Source of the DNA: Sphingobium sp. Z007
GTDB lineage: Bacteria; Pseudomonadota; Alphaproteobacteria; Sphingomonadales; Sphingomonadaceae
Assembly (NCBI RefSeq): GCF_900013425.1
Contig: NZ_FBXK01000002.1
Location: 1-64,000, forward strand
Direction: 5' to 3'
DNA: 64,000 nt
Every line of letters begins with the position of its first letter. The stretch's first letter is position 1. Of this stretch, positions 52,353-61,205 are shown one piece after another. The notes under the pieces are model-generated. The model worked only from the letters and a program-made list of their open reading frames with translations. It was not told the DNA's origin and did no database searches. The position numbers and the translations under genes are program-made.

Positions 52353-53042
52353 ATGCGGAACCAGACCGAAGGCGTGCCGGCAAAAGACGCTGAACTCTAT
52401 TTCGGGCATGCCCGATCCTGGGATCAGGACCGTCAGCGCAAATCGTTACGATCCGAACGCATCGCCTGGGTCGTGGCCGGCCTGGGGCTGCTTGCCGCGA
52501 CCGCGGAGGGCTTCGCACTCGCGGGCCTGGCCCCGCTGAAGACGGTCATGCCGTACATTATTCGCGTCAATCAAACGACAGGCGCGGTCGATGTGCAGAC
52601 CACCCTCACCCAGAAACCGATGCGCTATGACGAGGCGGTCACGAAATTCTTCCTCGCGCAATATGTCCGGACACGGGAAAGCTGGTTGCCGGCGGCGGCC
52701 GAAGAGAATTTTCGCGCTGTCACAATCCTGTCCGAACCAGGCGAGCAACAGCGCTGGGGCCGGTTTTTCAGCTCGAACAACGCCGCGAGCCCACAGGTCG
52801 TCTGGGGCAAGGGTGCGGTCGTCCAGGCCCGCGTGCGCAATATCGCCTTCATCAACGATCGTGTGGCCAACGTCCGCTTCACGCGGACGGTGCAGACCGA
52901 CACCGACACCCAGAGCAGCGACTGGATCGCGACCGTCACCTTCCGGTACACGAACGCGCCGTTGGCGGAGGGCGACCGCTATCGCAACCCATTGGGCTTC
53001 CAGGTCGAGAATTACCGCGCGGACCCCGAGGTAGTTCGATGA
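52353..53042 (+). CDS. virB8: VirB8 inner membrane scaffold protein
   Basis: A 229-residue protein starting at MRNQTEGVPAKDAELYFGHARSW; a TTG codon at 52344 is a less likely start. One TM helix (IAWVVAGLGLLAATAEGFAL, about 37-56) is followed by the VirB8 periplasmic NTF2-like domain with PYIIRVNQTTGAVDVQT and ALARVRFTRT-like VANVRFTRTV. The end overlaps virB9 by 4 bp. Confidence 0.92.
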   Translation: MRNQTEGVPAKDAELYFGHARSWDQDRQRKSLRSERIAWVVAGLGLLAATAEGFALAGLAPLKTVMPYIIRVNQTTGAVDVQTTLTQKPMRYDEAVTKFFLAQYVRTRESWLPAAAEENFRAVTILSEPGEQQRWGRFFSSNNAASPQVVWGKGAVVQARVRNIAFINDRVANVRFTRTVQTDTDTQSSDWIATVTFRYTNAPLAEGDRYRNPLGFQVENYRADPEVVR

Positions 53043-53896
53043 ACCGCCTTCTCTCCATAGTGAGCCTGCTCGCCATTATAGCGACGCCCGCCCTGGCGGA
53101 GGACACCCCGCGCGGTGGGCCGGCGGATCCGCGCGTGAAGTTCGTCGAATATCAGGAGACCCAGGTCTACCGGATCGTCGGCACATTCCGGACGGCGACC
53201 CAGGTGGTGCTCGGCGCCGATGAGACGATCGAACACGTCGCGCTCGGCGACACCGTGTCATGGGAGGTGGCGGTTGCCGGTCATATCCTGTTTCTGAAAC
53301 CCCGCGAGCGGGCGGGACCGACCAACCTCATCGTCACGACCAATCGCGGGGGCGAGCTGCGCAACTACGCTTTCGAGCTGACCGCGCGCCGGGGACCAAT
53401 CGGCAGCGGGAGCCGTGACACATTCTTCCAGGTTCGGTTTCGCTACCCGCGCGATGAGGCCGATCGTGCTGCGCGCATGCGCGCCACCCAGGAGGCGCAG
53501 CGCGTCGCCGCGCTGCAGGCGAGTGCCGTTCGGGGAGCCCTTGACCACGGCGTCATCGATGGGCCGCGTAACCTGAACTACAAGGTCCAGGGTGCGAGTG
53601 ACCTTCAGCCGTCGGAGATCTCCGACAATGGCCAGTTCACGGTCCTGCGCTTCCCCGGCAACCATGAAATCCCGGCGATCTATCTGGTGCGACCAGACGG
53701 CTCGGAGTCCTTGGTCCCGTTCGATGTCCGGGACGAGTTTGTGGTCGTCCACGCCGTGGCGGCTCAACTGCGCCTGCGCCGGAACCGGGAGGTGCTGTGC
53801 ATCTATAATCTCGCGCCGACACCTTACGGCGTCGATCACGGCACCAACACCGCATCGCCGCATGTCGAGCGCACCATACAAGACCCGAAGGAGTGA
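53039..53896 (+). CDS. virB9: VirB9 outer-membrane-core protein
   Basis: A 285-residue protein with a signal peptide (MNRLLSIVSLLAIIATPALA). The N-terminal domain has ADPRVKFVEYQETQVYRI and IEHVALGDTVSWEVAVAGHILFLKP, matching VirB9/TrbG. The C-terminal domain includes QPSEISDNGQFTVLRFPGNHEIPAIYLV, then RNREVLCIYNLAPTPYG. It forms the outer core with VirB7 and VirB10. Confidence 0.93.
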   Translation: MNRLLSIVSLLAIIATPALAEDTPRGGPADPRVKFVEYQETQVYRIVGTFRTATQVVLGADETIEHVALGDTVSWEVAVAGHILFLKPRERAGPTNLIVTTNRGGELRNYAFELTARRGPIGSGSRDTFFQVRFRYPRDEADRAARMRATQEAQRVAALQASAVRGALDHGVIDGPRNLNYKVQGASDLQPSEISDNGQFTVLRFPGNHEIPAIYLVRPDGSESLVPFDVRDEFVVVHAVAAQLRLRRNREVLCIYNLAPTPYGVDHGTNTASPHVERTIQDPKE

Positions 53897-53901
53897 GTGC
53901 G

Positions 53902-55110
53902 ATGGACGAGACTTCGGCCGAGGCCCCTCGCCGCCCGCAGGGCGATCCAACACCTGAACGCGACGAAATCATCCGCGAGCGCGGCATCGACCCAATTGGA
54001 GGGATGACACCGGCAAAGCGGAATACCGCCCTGATCTTCGCCGGGACGGCGATGGTGCTCGGGATTTTGTGGGTGAACTCGGGACCGAGCAAGACCGGCT
54101 CGAGTTTGATGGGGAAGCCCGAAGCAATGGCCAAACGGCCGGATCTAGCGGCGCGCGAAACGGTCGCCTATGATGCTGTCGCAGCAAAACCCAAGCCGCT
54201 CGGCACCGTGAGTGCCGATCCCAACGCGCCTGTCCTCAATCCTCCGTCGACCGTTGGCCCCGATGGTCAAATCGTTCCGGCAATACAGCCCGGAGCGCAG
54301 CCAGCGGCGGCAGCGCAGAACACGCGTCAGAACCTGGCCGATCAGGCCCGTCGCTCAACATTGATCGCCTATGGCGGTCGCGATGCGGTCCAAGCACCAG
54401 CGGGTGCTAACGGTGCCGGCTCCGACACCGGCAATGCGGGCGCAGCTGGTGACGGCTCTACCGATCCAGCCGCCCGCAGCGCGCTCGATGCGCTTCGTCA
54501 GAGTTCGGCCGTTGGCGAGGCACGCGCCTCGATGCTGCCCAATCGCAACTATCTCGTCACCGCCGGCACGTTGATCCCCTGCATTCTGCAGACCGCCATG
54601 AATTCGGCGCAGCCCGGTTACACGTCGTGCCTGATCCCGCGCGACGTCTATTCGGAGAATGGCCGCGTCGTGCTGATGGAGAAGGGCACCAAAGTCCTTG
54701 GCGAATATCATGGTGGCATCCAGCAGGGCCAGAACCGCCTCTTCGTTCTCTGGACGCGGGCCGTCACGCCGCAGGGCGTGCGCATCGACCTGGCCTCTCC
54801 GGGGTCCGATGCGCTCGGGCGCGCAGGCATCGCCGGGTCCGTGGACACCTTCTTTTGGGCGCGCTTCGGCAGCGCGCTGCTGCTCTCGCTGGTCGACGAC
54901 GCCGCCTATATCGCCGGACAGTCCGTCTCCGGCGGGAGCAACAACTTCAACAACACGACGCGCACGCCGAGCGAGGGGGCGAGCATCGCACTCCAGAACA
55001 GCATCAACATCCGGCCGGTGCTGAAGAAGAATCAGGGCGAGGAGGTTGGGATCTTCGTCGCAAAGGACTTCAATTTCGCCGACGTCTATAATCTCGAGTT
55101 ACGGCGCTGA
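53902..55110 (+). CDS. virB10: VirB10 core complex protein
   Basis: A 402-residue protein starting MDETSAEAPRRPQGDP; GGAG lies 9 bp before, while a GTG at 53893 overlaps the virB9 stop. One TM helix (TALIFAGTAMVLGILWV, about 42-58) precedes a Pro/Ala/Gln-rich linker and the beta-barrel C-terminal domain with LVTAGTLIPCILQTAMNSAQPGY, SCLIPRDVYSENGRVVLMEKGTK and GIAGSVDTFFWARFGSALLLS, which is the antenna region. It spans the envelope. Confidence 0.94.
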   Translation: MDETSAEAPRRPQGDPTPERDEIIRERGIDPIGGMTPAKRNTALIFAGTAMVLGILWVNSGPSKTGSSLMGKPEAMAKRPDLAARETVAYDAVAAKPKPLGTVSADPNAPVLNPPSTVGPDGQIVPAIQPGAQPAAAAQNTRQNLADQARRSTLIAYGGRDAVQAPAGANGAGSDTGNAGAAGDGSTDPAARSALDALRQSSAVGEARASMLPNRNYLVTAGTLIPCILQTAMNSAQPGYTSCLIPRDVYSENGRVVLMEKGTKVLGEYHGGIQQGQNRLFVLWTRAVTPQGVRIDLASPGSDALGRAGIAGSVDTFFWARFGSALLLSLVDDAAYIAGQSVSGGSNNFNNTTRTPSEGASIALQNSINIRPVLKKNQGEEVGIFVAKDFNFADVYNLELRR

Positions 55111-55112
55111 GA

Positions 55113-56117
55113 ATGAGCGACACCGCCGTCCTACGCCATTATCTCGCACCGATCCTGCCGCTGCTGGAGCCGGTCGAGGTGACGGAGCTTGTCATCAACA
55201 AGCCCGGCGAAGTCGGCATCGAGGATCATCGCGGTTGGCATTGGCATAGCGTCGCCGAACTCGACAGCGACTGGCTGGCGACGCTGGCCGTCGCGGCCGC
55301 GAGCTTCACCCGGCAGGACGTCAACGCCGAGACCCCGATCTGCTCGACCATTTTGCCAGGCGGGGAGCGCTGCCAGATCGTCATACCCTCGGTGACGCCG
55401 ACCGGCGCGCCATCCTTCACGGTGCGCAAGCCCTCGCGCGTCAATCTTGCGATCGATCAACTCGCGCAAACCGGTTTGTTCGCTGGCACACGCTCGGCCG
55501 CCCGCGGTCTCGGCGAGGTCGATGCGCAATTGGTTGCGCAGCGCGACGGCGGTGACTGGCCGGCTTTCTTCAAAACCGCCGTTGCCGCCCGCAAGAACAT
55601 CCTGGTGAGCGGCGCGACCGGCTCGGGCAAGACCACCTTCGCCAAGGCGCTGATCCAGCTGATCCCGCCCGACGAGCGGCTGCTCACGATCGAGGACACC
55701 CGCGAGCTTGTCGTCGAGCATCGCAATGTCGTGCACATGGTCTATTCGAGCGAGCGGCAGGGTTTGGCCAAGGTCGGCCCCAAGCAGCTGCTCGAAAGTG
55801 CGCTGCGCATGCGGCCCGATCGCATCCTCCTGCAGGAGCTGCGCGACGGCACCGCCTTCTTTTATCTGCGCAACGTGAATTCGGGTCACCCGGGTTCGAT
55901 CACGACCGTCCATGCTGGCTCGGCGATGGGCGCGTTCGAGCAACTGACGTTGCTGGTCAAGGAATCCGAAGGCGGGCGCGATCTGGCCCGCGACGATATC
56001 CGTGGGCTGTTGCACATGCTCGTCGATGTCGTCGTCCAGACCCGCAAGCGCGCCGGAAAATTCGAAGTCGAGGAGGTATATTTTGATCCGGCTGTCGGAC
56101 GCACGACCGCTCACTAA
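55113..56117 (+). CDS. virB11: VirB11 T4SS ATPase
   Basis: A 334-residue hexameric ATPase. Walker A is ILVSGATGSGKTTFAKAL (about 165), the Asp box is LLTIEDTRELV, Walker B is RPDRILLQELRDG, and the His box is NSGHPGSITTVHAGSA. It starts 2 bp after virB10. Its last 35 bp overlap virD4. It switches the system between pilus assembly and DNA export. Confidence 0.95.
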   Translation: MSDTAVLRHYLAPILPLLEPVEVTELVINKPGEVGIEDHRGWHWHSVAELDSDWLATLAVAAASFTRQDVNAETPICSTILPGGERCQIVIPSVTPTGAPSFTVRKPSRVNLAIDQLAQTGLFAGTRSAARGLGEVDAQLVAQRDGGDWPAFFKTAVAARKNILVSGATGSGKTTFAKALIQLIPPDERLLTIEDTRELVVEHRNVVHMVYSSERQGLAKVGPKQLLESALRMRPDRILLQELRDGTAFFYLRNVNSGHPGSITTVHAGSAMGAFEQLTLLVKESEGGRDLARDDIRGLLHMLVDVVVQTRKRAGKFEVEEVYFDPAVGRTTAH

Positions 56118-58095
56118 GGTCTCGATTATCGCGGGGATGCTCGCGGCGACCTTTTTGGCATGCGCCCTGTGCGCGGTGCTGGTGGCCCTCGTCGGCCTGA
56201 ACCAGATTGGCCCGCGCATGCAGATCTCGGCGATCCCCGCATGGCTCTGGTATTACCGCGGCGATCCGCTGCTTCATCTGTGGCTTGAGCGCGGTGCATT
56301 GGTCAGCGGCGCGATCGCTTTTGTCATCCTGCTCGTCATCCTGAAGCGGGGGCGCACGCTCCATGGCGAGGCACGGTTCGCGCGCGAAAGCGAGATCCGG
56401 CGGGAACATCTGCGCAGCAACAGTGGGATCATCGTCGGGGAGAAAGGCGGCCGCTATCTCGTTTTCGGCGGCACCGAGCATGTCCTGCTCGAGGCACCGA
56501 CGCGCGCCGGCAAGGGCGTCGGCGTTGTGATTCCCAATCTTCTCAGTTGGGCAGACTCGGTGGTGGTGCTCGACGTGAAGCGCGAGAATTGGGACATCAC
56601 CGCTGGTTTTCGCGCACGGCATGGTCAGGCGGTCTATCTGTTCGACCCGCTCGATCCTGAAGGGCGAAGCGCCCGCTACAATCCCTTGAGCTTCATCGAC
56701 CGGCTCGACGGCACCGATGTGATCAATGAACTCCAGAAGATCGGCGGCATGCTGTTTCCAGCGCCGGAAAAGGCCGATCCGTTCTGGGCGGAAGCCGCGC
56801 GCGCCGCTTTTGTCGGCGTTGGCGCGCTCGTCGCGGCCAATCCCGCCCTCCCCTTCACGATTGGCGAAATCTATCGGCGACTGACGACGGGCGACCCCAA
56901 GGTCGAACTGCCCAAGGTCGTCGAAGAGGCCCAGCGGCGCGGCCAGCGGTTGAGCCAGGCCTGTGTGTCGGCATTGAGCGACTTCACCTCCGCGTCGGAC
57001 AACACCTTTTCCGGCATCAAGCAGACGATCACCTCGAAGCTCAATTTGTGGCTCAACCCTTATGTCGACGCGGCGACGTCGGAGACCGATTTCGATCTGC
57101 GTCAGGTCCGGCGCGAGCGGATATCGATCTATCTTGGGGTGTCGCCCGACAATATCGACCGCATCGCTCCGGTCTATAATCTCTTCCTCCAGCAGCTGAT
57201 CGATCTCAATACGCGGGAATTGCCCGAGAATGGCGGCCGCGTGCCGGTGCTCATTCTGCTCGACGAATTCGCCCGCCTCGGCAAGGCGCCGGTCATCGCA
57301 TCGGCTTTTTCTTACGTTGCAGGCTACGGGCTTCGCCTGTTGCCCGTGATCCAGAGCCGGTCCCAGCCCCGCGGCATCTATGGCGTGGATGTCACCGACG
57401 AGATTATCGCCAATTGCGGGCTGGAGATCGTATTCACCCCCAAAGAGCTGAAGGTCGCCAACGAACTTTCCGAACGGCTCGGCTTTTTCACGATGAACGT
57501 CAAATCGAAGAGCCGGACGATTCATGGCCTGCTCGCCAACCGCAGCATATCGGAATCAGACCAGCGCCGAGCGTTGATGATGCCCCAGGAACTGATGCAG
57601 ATGCCCAAGGGCGACCTTCTGCTGCTGCGCGGTGGCATTCCGCCCGTCAGGGGTCGCAAGATCGAGTATTTCCGATCGAAGCGCTTCACGAGCCGGATCA
57701 GTGACCCACCCAAGGTCGCGCCCCGTCCGATCACGATCAACGCCGTGTCGTCAGCCGCCAAATTGGCAGGCAAGGCGAGTGGCAGTGATCCTTTGGCACA
57801 GGCCCTTAGGGCGAAGAAGGCCGCCTTGTTGAGCGACGGTCAAGCGATCGCGCCGACAGAGCGGGCGGACCCTGTCATGCGCGCGCTCACCGGTGATGAA
57901 CTGTCGGGCTTTGCCGAAATCACCGATGACATGTTGGTGCTCGGCGACATGGTGGATCTACCACCACCCGGCGACGAACAGGCCGCTATCGCCTTTGTCA
58001 CGGCAATGACGGCCCGGGCCGTTCTCGAGCCCGTGGGTGGAGGCGCCCAATCTCCAGCATTTGTGACCGAAAGGCATGACCATGACAGAGAATGA
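56083..58095 (+). CDS. virD4: VirD4 coupling protein
   Basis: A 670-residue coupling ATPase. The start is set at TTG 56083 because GAGGAGG lies 7 bp before and because it begins just ahead of the N-terminal TM segments (VSIIAGMLAATFLACALCAVLVAL and ALVSGAIAFVILLVIL). Walker A is LLEAPTRAGKGVGVVIPNLL and Walker B is VPVLILLDEFARLGKAPVI. It links the relaxosome to the T4SS. No relaxase gene is in view. It ends 20 bp inside the next gene. Confidence 0.93.
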   Translation: MIRLSDARPLTKVSIIAGMLAATFLACALCAVLVALVGLNQIGPRMQISAIPAWLWYYRGDPLLHLWLERGALVSGAIAFVILLVILKRGRTLHGEARFARESEIRREHLRSNSGIIVGEKGGRYLVFGGTEHVLLEAPTRAGKGVGVVIPNLLSWADSVVVLDVKRENWDITAGFRARHGQAVYLFDPLDPEGRSARYNPLSFIDRLDGTDVINELQKIGGMLFPAPEKADPFWAEAARAAFVGVGALVAANPALPFTIGEIYRRLTTGDPKVELPKVVEEAQRRGQRLSQACVSALSDFTSASDNTFSGIKQTITSKLNLWLNPYVDAATSETDFDLRQVRRERISIYLGVSPDNIDRIAPVYNLFLQQLIDLNTRELPENGGRVPVLILLDEFARLGKAPVIASAFSYVAGYGLRLLPVIQSRSQPRGIYGVDVTDEIIANCGLEIVFTPKELKVANELSERLGFFTMNVKSKSRTIHGLLANRSISESDQRRALMMPQELMQMPKGDLLLLRGGIPPVRGRKIEYFRSKRFTSRISDPPKVAPRPITINAVSSAAKLAGKASGSDPLAQALRAKKAALLSDGQAIAPTERADPVMRALTGDELSGFAEITDDMLVLGDMVDLPPPGDEQAAIAFVTAMTARAVLEPVGGGAQSPAFVTERHDHDRE

Positions 58096-59041
58096 TCGCA
58101 AGCAATCCGGGACGGCGAGGGCTATTACCAACAGCGTTGGCCTCGACGACGCCAGACAGCGCAAGGCGCAGCCGCCGGGGGCGGCTGCGCTAGAAAAGTC
58201 CTCGCCCGGGGGACCAAAGGACGGGCCCACCGAAGCACCTGGTCATGTCGGCGCTGTCGGTGCGTCACGAAGTGCGCCCAAGGTGCATTCCCTCGAGGCG
58301 GGCGACGTGCCGGAGAGCGTGCGGAAGCGCTATTATGCCGACAAGGCGAAATGGTCGGGCGAACCTGCCTTTTTCACGACGGCGCAGGCAAAGGATCCCG
58401 CGTTTCGCGATCAGGGCCGACGTCTGGTCACGGCGACGGAGAGCCAGGAAGTCGTCAAGGATTTGGTGGCGATCGCACAACACCGCAATTGGGATCGAAT
58501 TCACGTCACGGGCTCGGAAGAATTTCGGCGATCGGTCTGGATCGAGGCCAGTCAAAAGGGGCTGGAGGTACGTGGCTACAAGCCCAACGATCGCGATCTC
58601 CAGGAGCTCGACCGGCTGCGCGGGGAAACGAGCCGCAATACGATTGCGCCCATGGCAGCCCGCGACGTCGATGTCGTCCGTGGTTCAACTGGGATAGGCC
58701 GCGAGAGCGACGCCAGTGGTTTGGAACGGCCGGGTGCGCGGCGCGGCGATCGTGGCACCACGCCGAATGATCGCGCGGCCGACAGCCAGATGCGCGTGAT
58801 GGAGGCAGTGATACGACGGACGTTGTTCGACAATCCCGAGGCGGTTGCGCGGGTGATGACAGTTGCCCGCACACAGCTCGATGCGCATATCGCGGCGGGA
58901 CGCAATATCCGACCGGCAATGGTCAAGGACGCCTCCCCCAGCGTTAGGCAGGATGTGGTCCGCGGCCGTGACCCAGCCACACCCCCCATCCCTCGTCCGG
59001 GTCGCGAGACCAAGCCTCAGGAACGCAGCCGCTCTCGGTGA
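58076..59041 (+). CDS. LPD7-domain protein, relaxase-associated
   Basis: A 321-residue hydrophilic protein. The central region RRLVTATESQEVVKDLVAIAQHRNWDRIHVTG and FRRSVWIEASQKGLEVRGYKP is the LPD7 domain, which is usually found in the C-terminal part of plasmid relaxases or in stand-alone accessory proteins. Flanks are low-complexity and charged. No relaxase HUH motif is present. It overlaps virD4 by 20 bp and ends the transfer operon; a relaxase-linked role in DNA processing is inferred. Confidence 0.75.
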   Translation: MTMTENDRKQSGTARAITNSVGLDDARQRKAQPPGAAALEKSSPGGPKDGPTEAPGHVGAVGASRSAPKVHSLEAGDVPESVRKRYYADKAKWSGEPAFFTTAQAKDPAFRDQGRRLVTATESQEVVKDLVAIAQHRNWDRIHVTGSEEFRRSVWIEASQKGLEVRGYKPNDRDLQELDRLRGETSRNTIAPMAARDVDVVRGSTGIGRESDASGLERPGARRGDRGTTPNDRAADSQMRVMEAVIRRTLFDNPEAVARVMTVARTQLDAHIAAGRNIRPAMVKDASPSVRQDVVRGRDPATPPIPRPGRETKPQERSRSR

Positions 59042-59125
59042 CTGGGAATCGGTCTTTTGCGCCGTAGCCCCTCTACGACATAGGTCTCAGGCGATCGGCT
59101 CCTGGTTTAAGAACCGCCACTTTTG

Positions 59126-59148
59126 TTCGGCTGTGCCGAACTTTTTTC
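59126..59148 (+). terminator. Rho-independent terminator of the T4SS operon
   Basis: GTTCGGC-TGT-GCCGAAC is a perfect 7-bp stem with a 3-base loop followed by six T. It lies 85 bp after the LPD7 gene and closes the rightward transfer operon. Confidence 0.9.
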
Positions 59149-59233
59149 ATGATTGATAAACCGCGAGTGACCCAACCCCAGGCCTGTCGGATATATACTA
59201 TACGCGCGAACCGTCCCGCAAAGCGCAACAAGC

Positions 59234-59262
59234 TTGCCAGATAATATAATTCTCGTTATATC
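59234..59262 (+). promoter_or_regulatory. abiE promoter with overlapping operator dyad
   Basis: TTGCCA (59234-59239) and TATATC (59257-59262) are separated by 17 bp, a good sigma-70 pair. ATATAA and TTATAT within 59243-59260 form a perfect 6-bp dyad overlapping spacer and -10. This fits negative autoregulation by AbiEi, as known for the family. Confidence 0.65.
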
Positions 59263-59295
59263 AAACGCGCCGGACATGGCTCATAGAGGCTCAAA

Positions 59296-60126
59296 TTGCG
59301 CGAAGGATATAATCTCAAGACGCTTGGACCTCGCGCCGCCCAGCTGATCGTCGAACTGAACGAACGCCGTCAGCCGATCTTTTCGCTCGCCGACGTCACC
59401 GAGATCACAGGTCTGAGCCCGTCATCGGCACGCAGCCTCGTTGCGAACTCCGAAGCGCGCGGCATCGTCACGCGCCTCAAGCCCGGCCTTTACAATCTGG
59501 TGCCCTTCGAGCGGGGCCGCGACACCGAGCATGTGAGTGATCCCTACCTCATCGCAAGAACGCTGGTTGGCGACACTGACTACTTCATCTCCCACGGCAG
59601 CGCTCTCGAGCTACACCGCATGGTCACACAACCGCAGTTGGCCATCATCGTCTCCTGCGCCAAACGGCTGCGCCCGCAGCACATTCACGGGTATGAGTTC
59701 CGCTTCGTCGACGTCAAACCGCAGGATTTCTTCGGCCTGACCGAGATCTGGATCACACCCGAAGAGCAGGTCCGGATCAGCGATCCCGAGCGGACCATCA
59801 TCGATGGTCTTGACCATCCGCAATATGTCGGCGGCGTCACGGAGGTCGCCAAGGGGCTCTGGATGAAGCGCGATACGCTGCGGATCGAACTGATAATCGA
59901 CTACGCACTTCGCCTCGGCGTCGGCGCGGTAATCCGCCGCCTGGGCTATCTGCTGGAATTTTACGGGCTGGCCGACGCAGCGGCATTGGAGCCGTTGCGC
60001 GCGCGGCTGACCCCGACCTATCAGCGCCTCGATCCGTTGTTTCCCAATGAGGGCCGGATGCTGGCCCGATGGCGCATCCGGCTCAACGTCGAGCCCGACG
60101 AACTCGATATGATCCGGAGCAGTTGA
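59296..60126 (+). CDS. abiEi: AbiEi-family type IV antitoxin
   Basis: A 276-residue protein with a TTG start. The N-terminal winged HTH reads PIFSLADVTEITGLSPSSARSLVANSEARGIVTRLKPGLYNLVPFE. The AbiEi middle domain follows with LVGDTDYFISHGSALELHRM, and the C-terminal domain includes ISDPERTIIDGLDHPQYVGGV. AbiEi represses its operon and counteracts AbiEii. It joins abiEii by a TGATG overlap. Confidence 0.86.
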   Translation: MREGYNLKTLGPRAAQLIVELNERRQPIFSLADVTEITGLSPSSARSLVANSEARGIVTRLKPGLYNLVPFERGRDTEHVSDPYLIARTLVGDTDYFISHGSALELHRMVTQPQLAIIVSCAKRLRPQHIHGYEFRFVDVKPQDFFGLTEIWITPEEQVRISDPERTIIDGLDHPQYVGGVTEVAKGLWMKRDTLRIELIIDYALRLGVGAVIRRLGYLLEFYGLADAAALEPLRARLTPTYQRLDPLFPNEGRMLARWRIRLNVEPDELDMIRSS

Positions 60127-60959
60127 TGATTCCCCAGCGCGATCTCTCCCGTATCGCCAACGGCCTTCTCAAGCCTCGCGGCCGCCGCGTGCCTGAGGCG
60201 GTGATCGAACGCGACTATTGCCTGGCTTGGTTCCTGACCGGTCTGGCCCAGCATCCTTTGCGCGAATTTCTAGCCTTCAAGGGCGGGACGGCATTGCGCC
60301 GCTGCTGGTTCGAGAATTACCGCTTCTCCGAGGATCTCGATTTTTCGCTGATCAAGCCGATCGAGCTGGACGCGATCCTCTCCGGCCTGAACGAGATCTT
60401 TGCCATCGTCGAGGCGGCGTCGGGGATCAACATGGCCTATGATCGGCCCGACCGACATGGCCATCAGAACACCCACACCTTCTATCTGAGCTACAAAGGC
60501 CCGCTACCCGCGCGCAGCGACGTGAAAGTAGATATCACGATCAATGAGGTGTTCTGCTTTCCGCTGGCCGAGCGTCCGATCCTGCGGACCTTCGAGGAAT
60601 TTGCCGATCTGCCGGATGGCCCGACCATTCTGGCCTACAGCCTGGCGGAGATTTTCATCGAGAAGCTGGCGGCCCTGTCGGACAAGGCCCGCACCGAGCC
60701 GCGTGATCTCTACGACCTTTGGAATCTGCTCGAAGAGCGGGACATCCGGCCAGCGGAATATCTCGGCGAACTCACCCAGAAGCTCGCCCTTCGGAAACGC
60801 ACACCCAATGCCGTGACAGCCGCCATTGCCGCCAAGGAAAAGCGTATGAGCACGCTATGGACTAAGCGCTTACAGCACCAGATGAGTGACCTACCACCCT
60901 TCGAAGGCGTGTTTCGCGAGGTTATGCGCGTGCTGCGCGAAGCCGATCTACCAGAATAG
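60126..60959 (+). CDS. abiEii: AbiEii-family nucleotidyltransferase toxin
   Basis: A 277-residue protein starting at MIPQRDLSRIANGLLKPRG. The nucleotidyltransferase GS motif is FLAFKGGTALRRCWF and the catalytic DxD is in FSEDLDFSLIKP. A later AbiEii block is AEIFIEKLAALSDKARTEPRDLYDLWNL. It acts as a toxin by NTP transfer and gives abortive infection or plasmid stability. Confidence 0.9.
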   Translation: MIPQRDLSRIANGLLKPRGRRVPEAVIERDYCLAWFLTGLAQHPLREFLAFKGGTALRRCWFENYRFSEDLDFSLIKPIELDAILSGLNEIFAIVEAASGINMAYDRPDRHGHQNTHTFYLSYKGPLPARSDVKVDITINEVFCFPLAERPILRTFEEFADLPDGPTILAYSLAEIFIEKLAALSDKARTEPRDLYDLWNLLEERDIRPAEYLGELTQKLALRKRTPNAVTAAIAAKEKRMSTLWTKRLQHQMSDLPPFEGVFREVMRVLREADLPE

Positions 60960-61205
60960 GATTGAGAGTCCGGCTGCCTGCCCCCGCAATGCCGTCCCTC
61001 GAGATTGTGCACCGGCGATGCTGAATATTGGCGTGTGCCCAACGACAACGGACCGATGATGGGACTTGTACGAACATGACGTAATCGCGGGAGCGCCGGC
61101 CTTTGGCCAGATGCACGGGATTACTGGAAGGTTGGTTGCCCCCCGATAAGATGAAGAACGGGCTCACGATTTTGGACCGGGCCCAGCATCAAATGGAGGA
61201 CAACC
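60960..61205. other. Non-coding left end of the IS110-family element
   Basis: About 245 bp between abiEii and the transposase start. No gene was seen. The right part, from about 61080, probably belongs to the IS110 element; IS110-type elements encode a bridge RNA in a non-coding end, so a structured RNA may be here. A GGAGG site at 61194-61198 precedes the transposase GTG. Confidence 0.4.
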
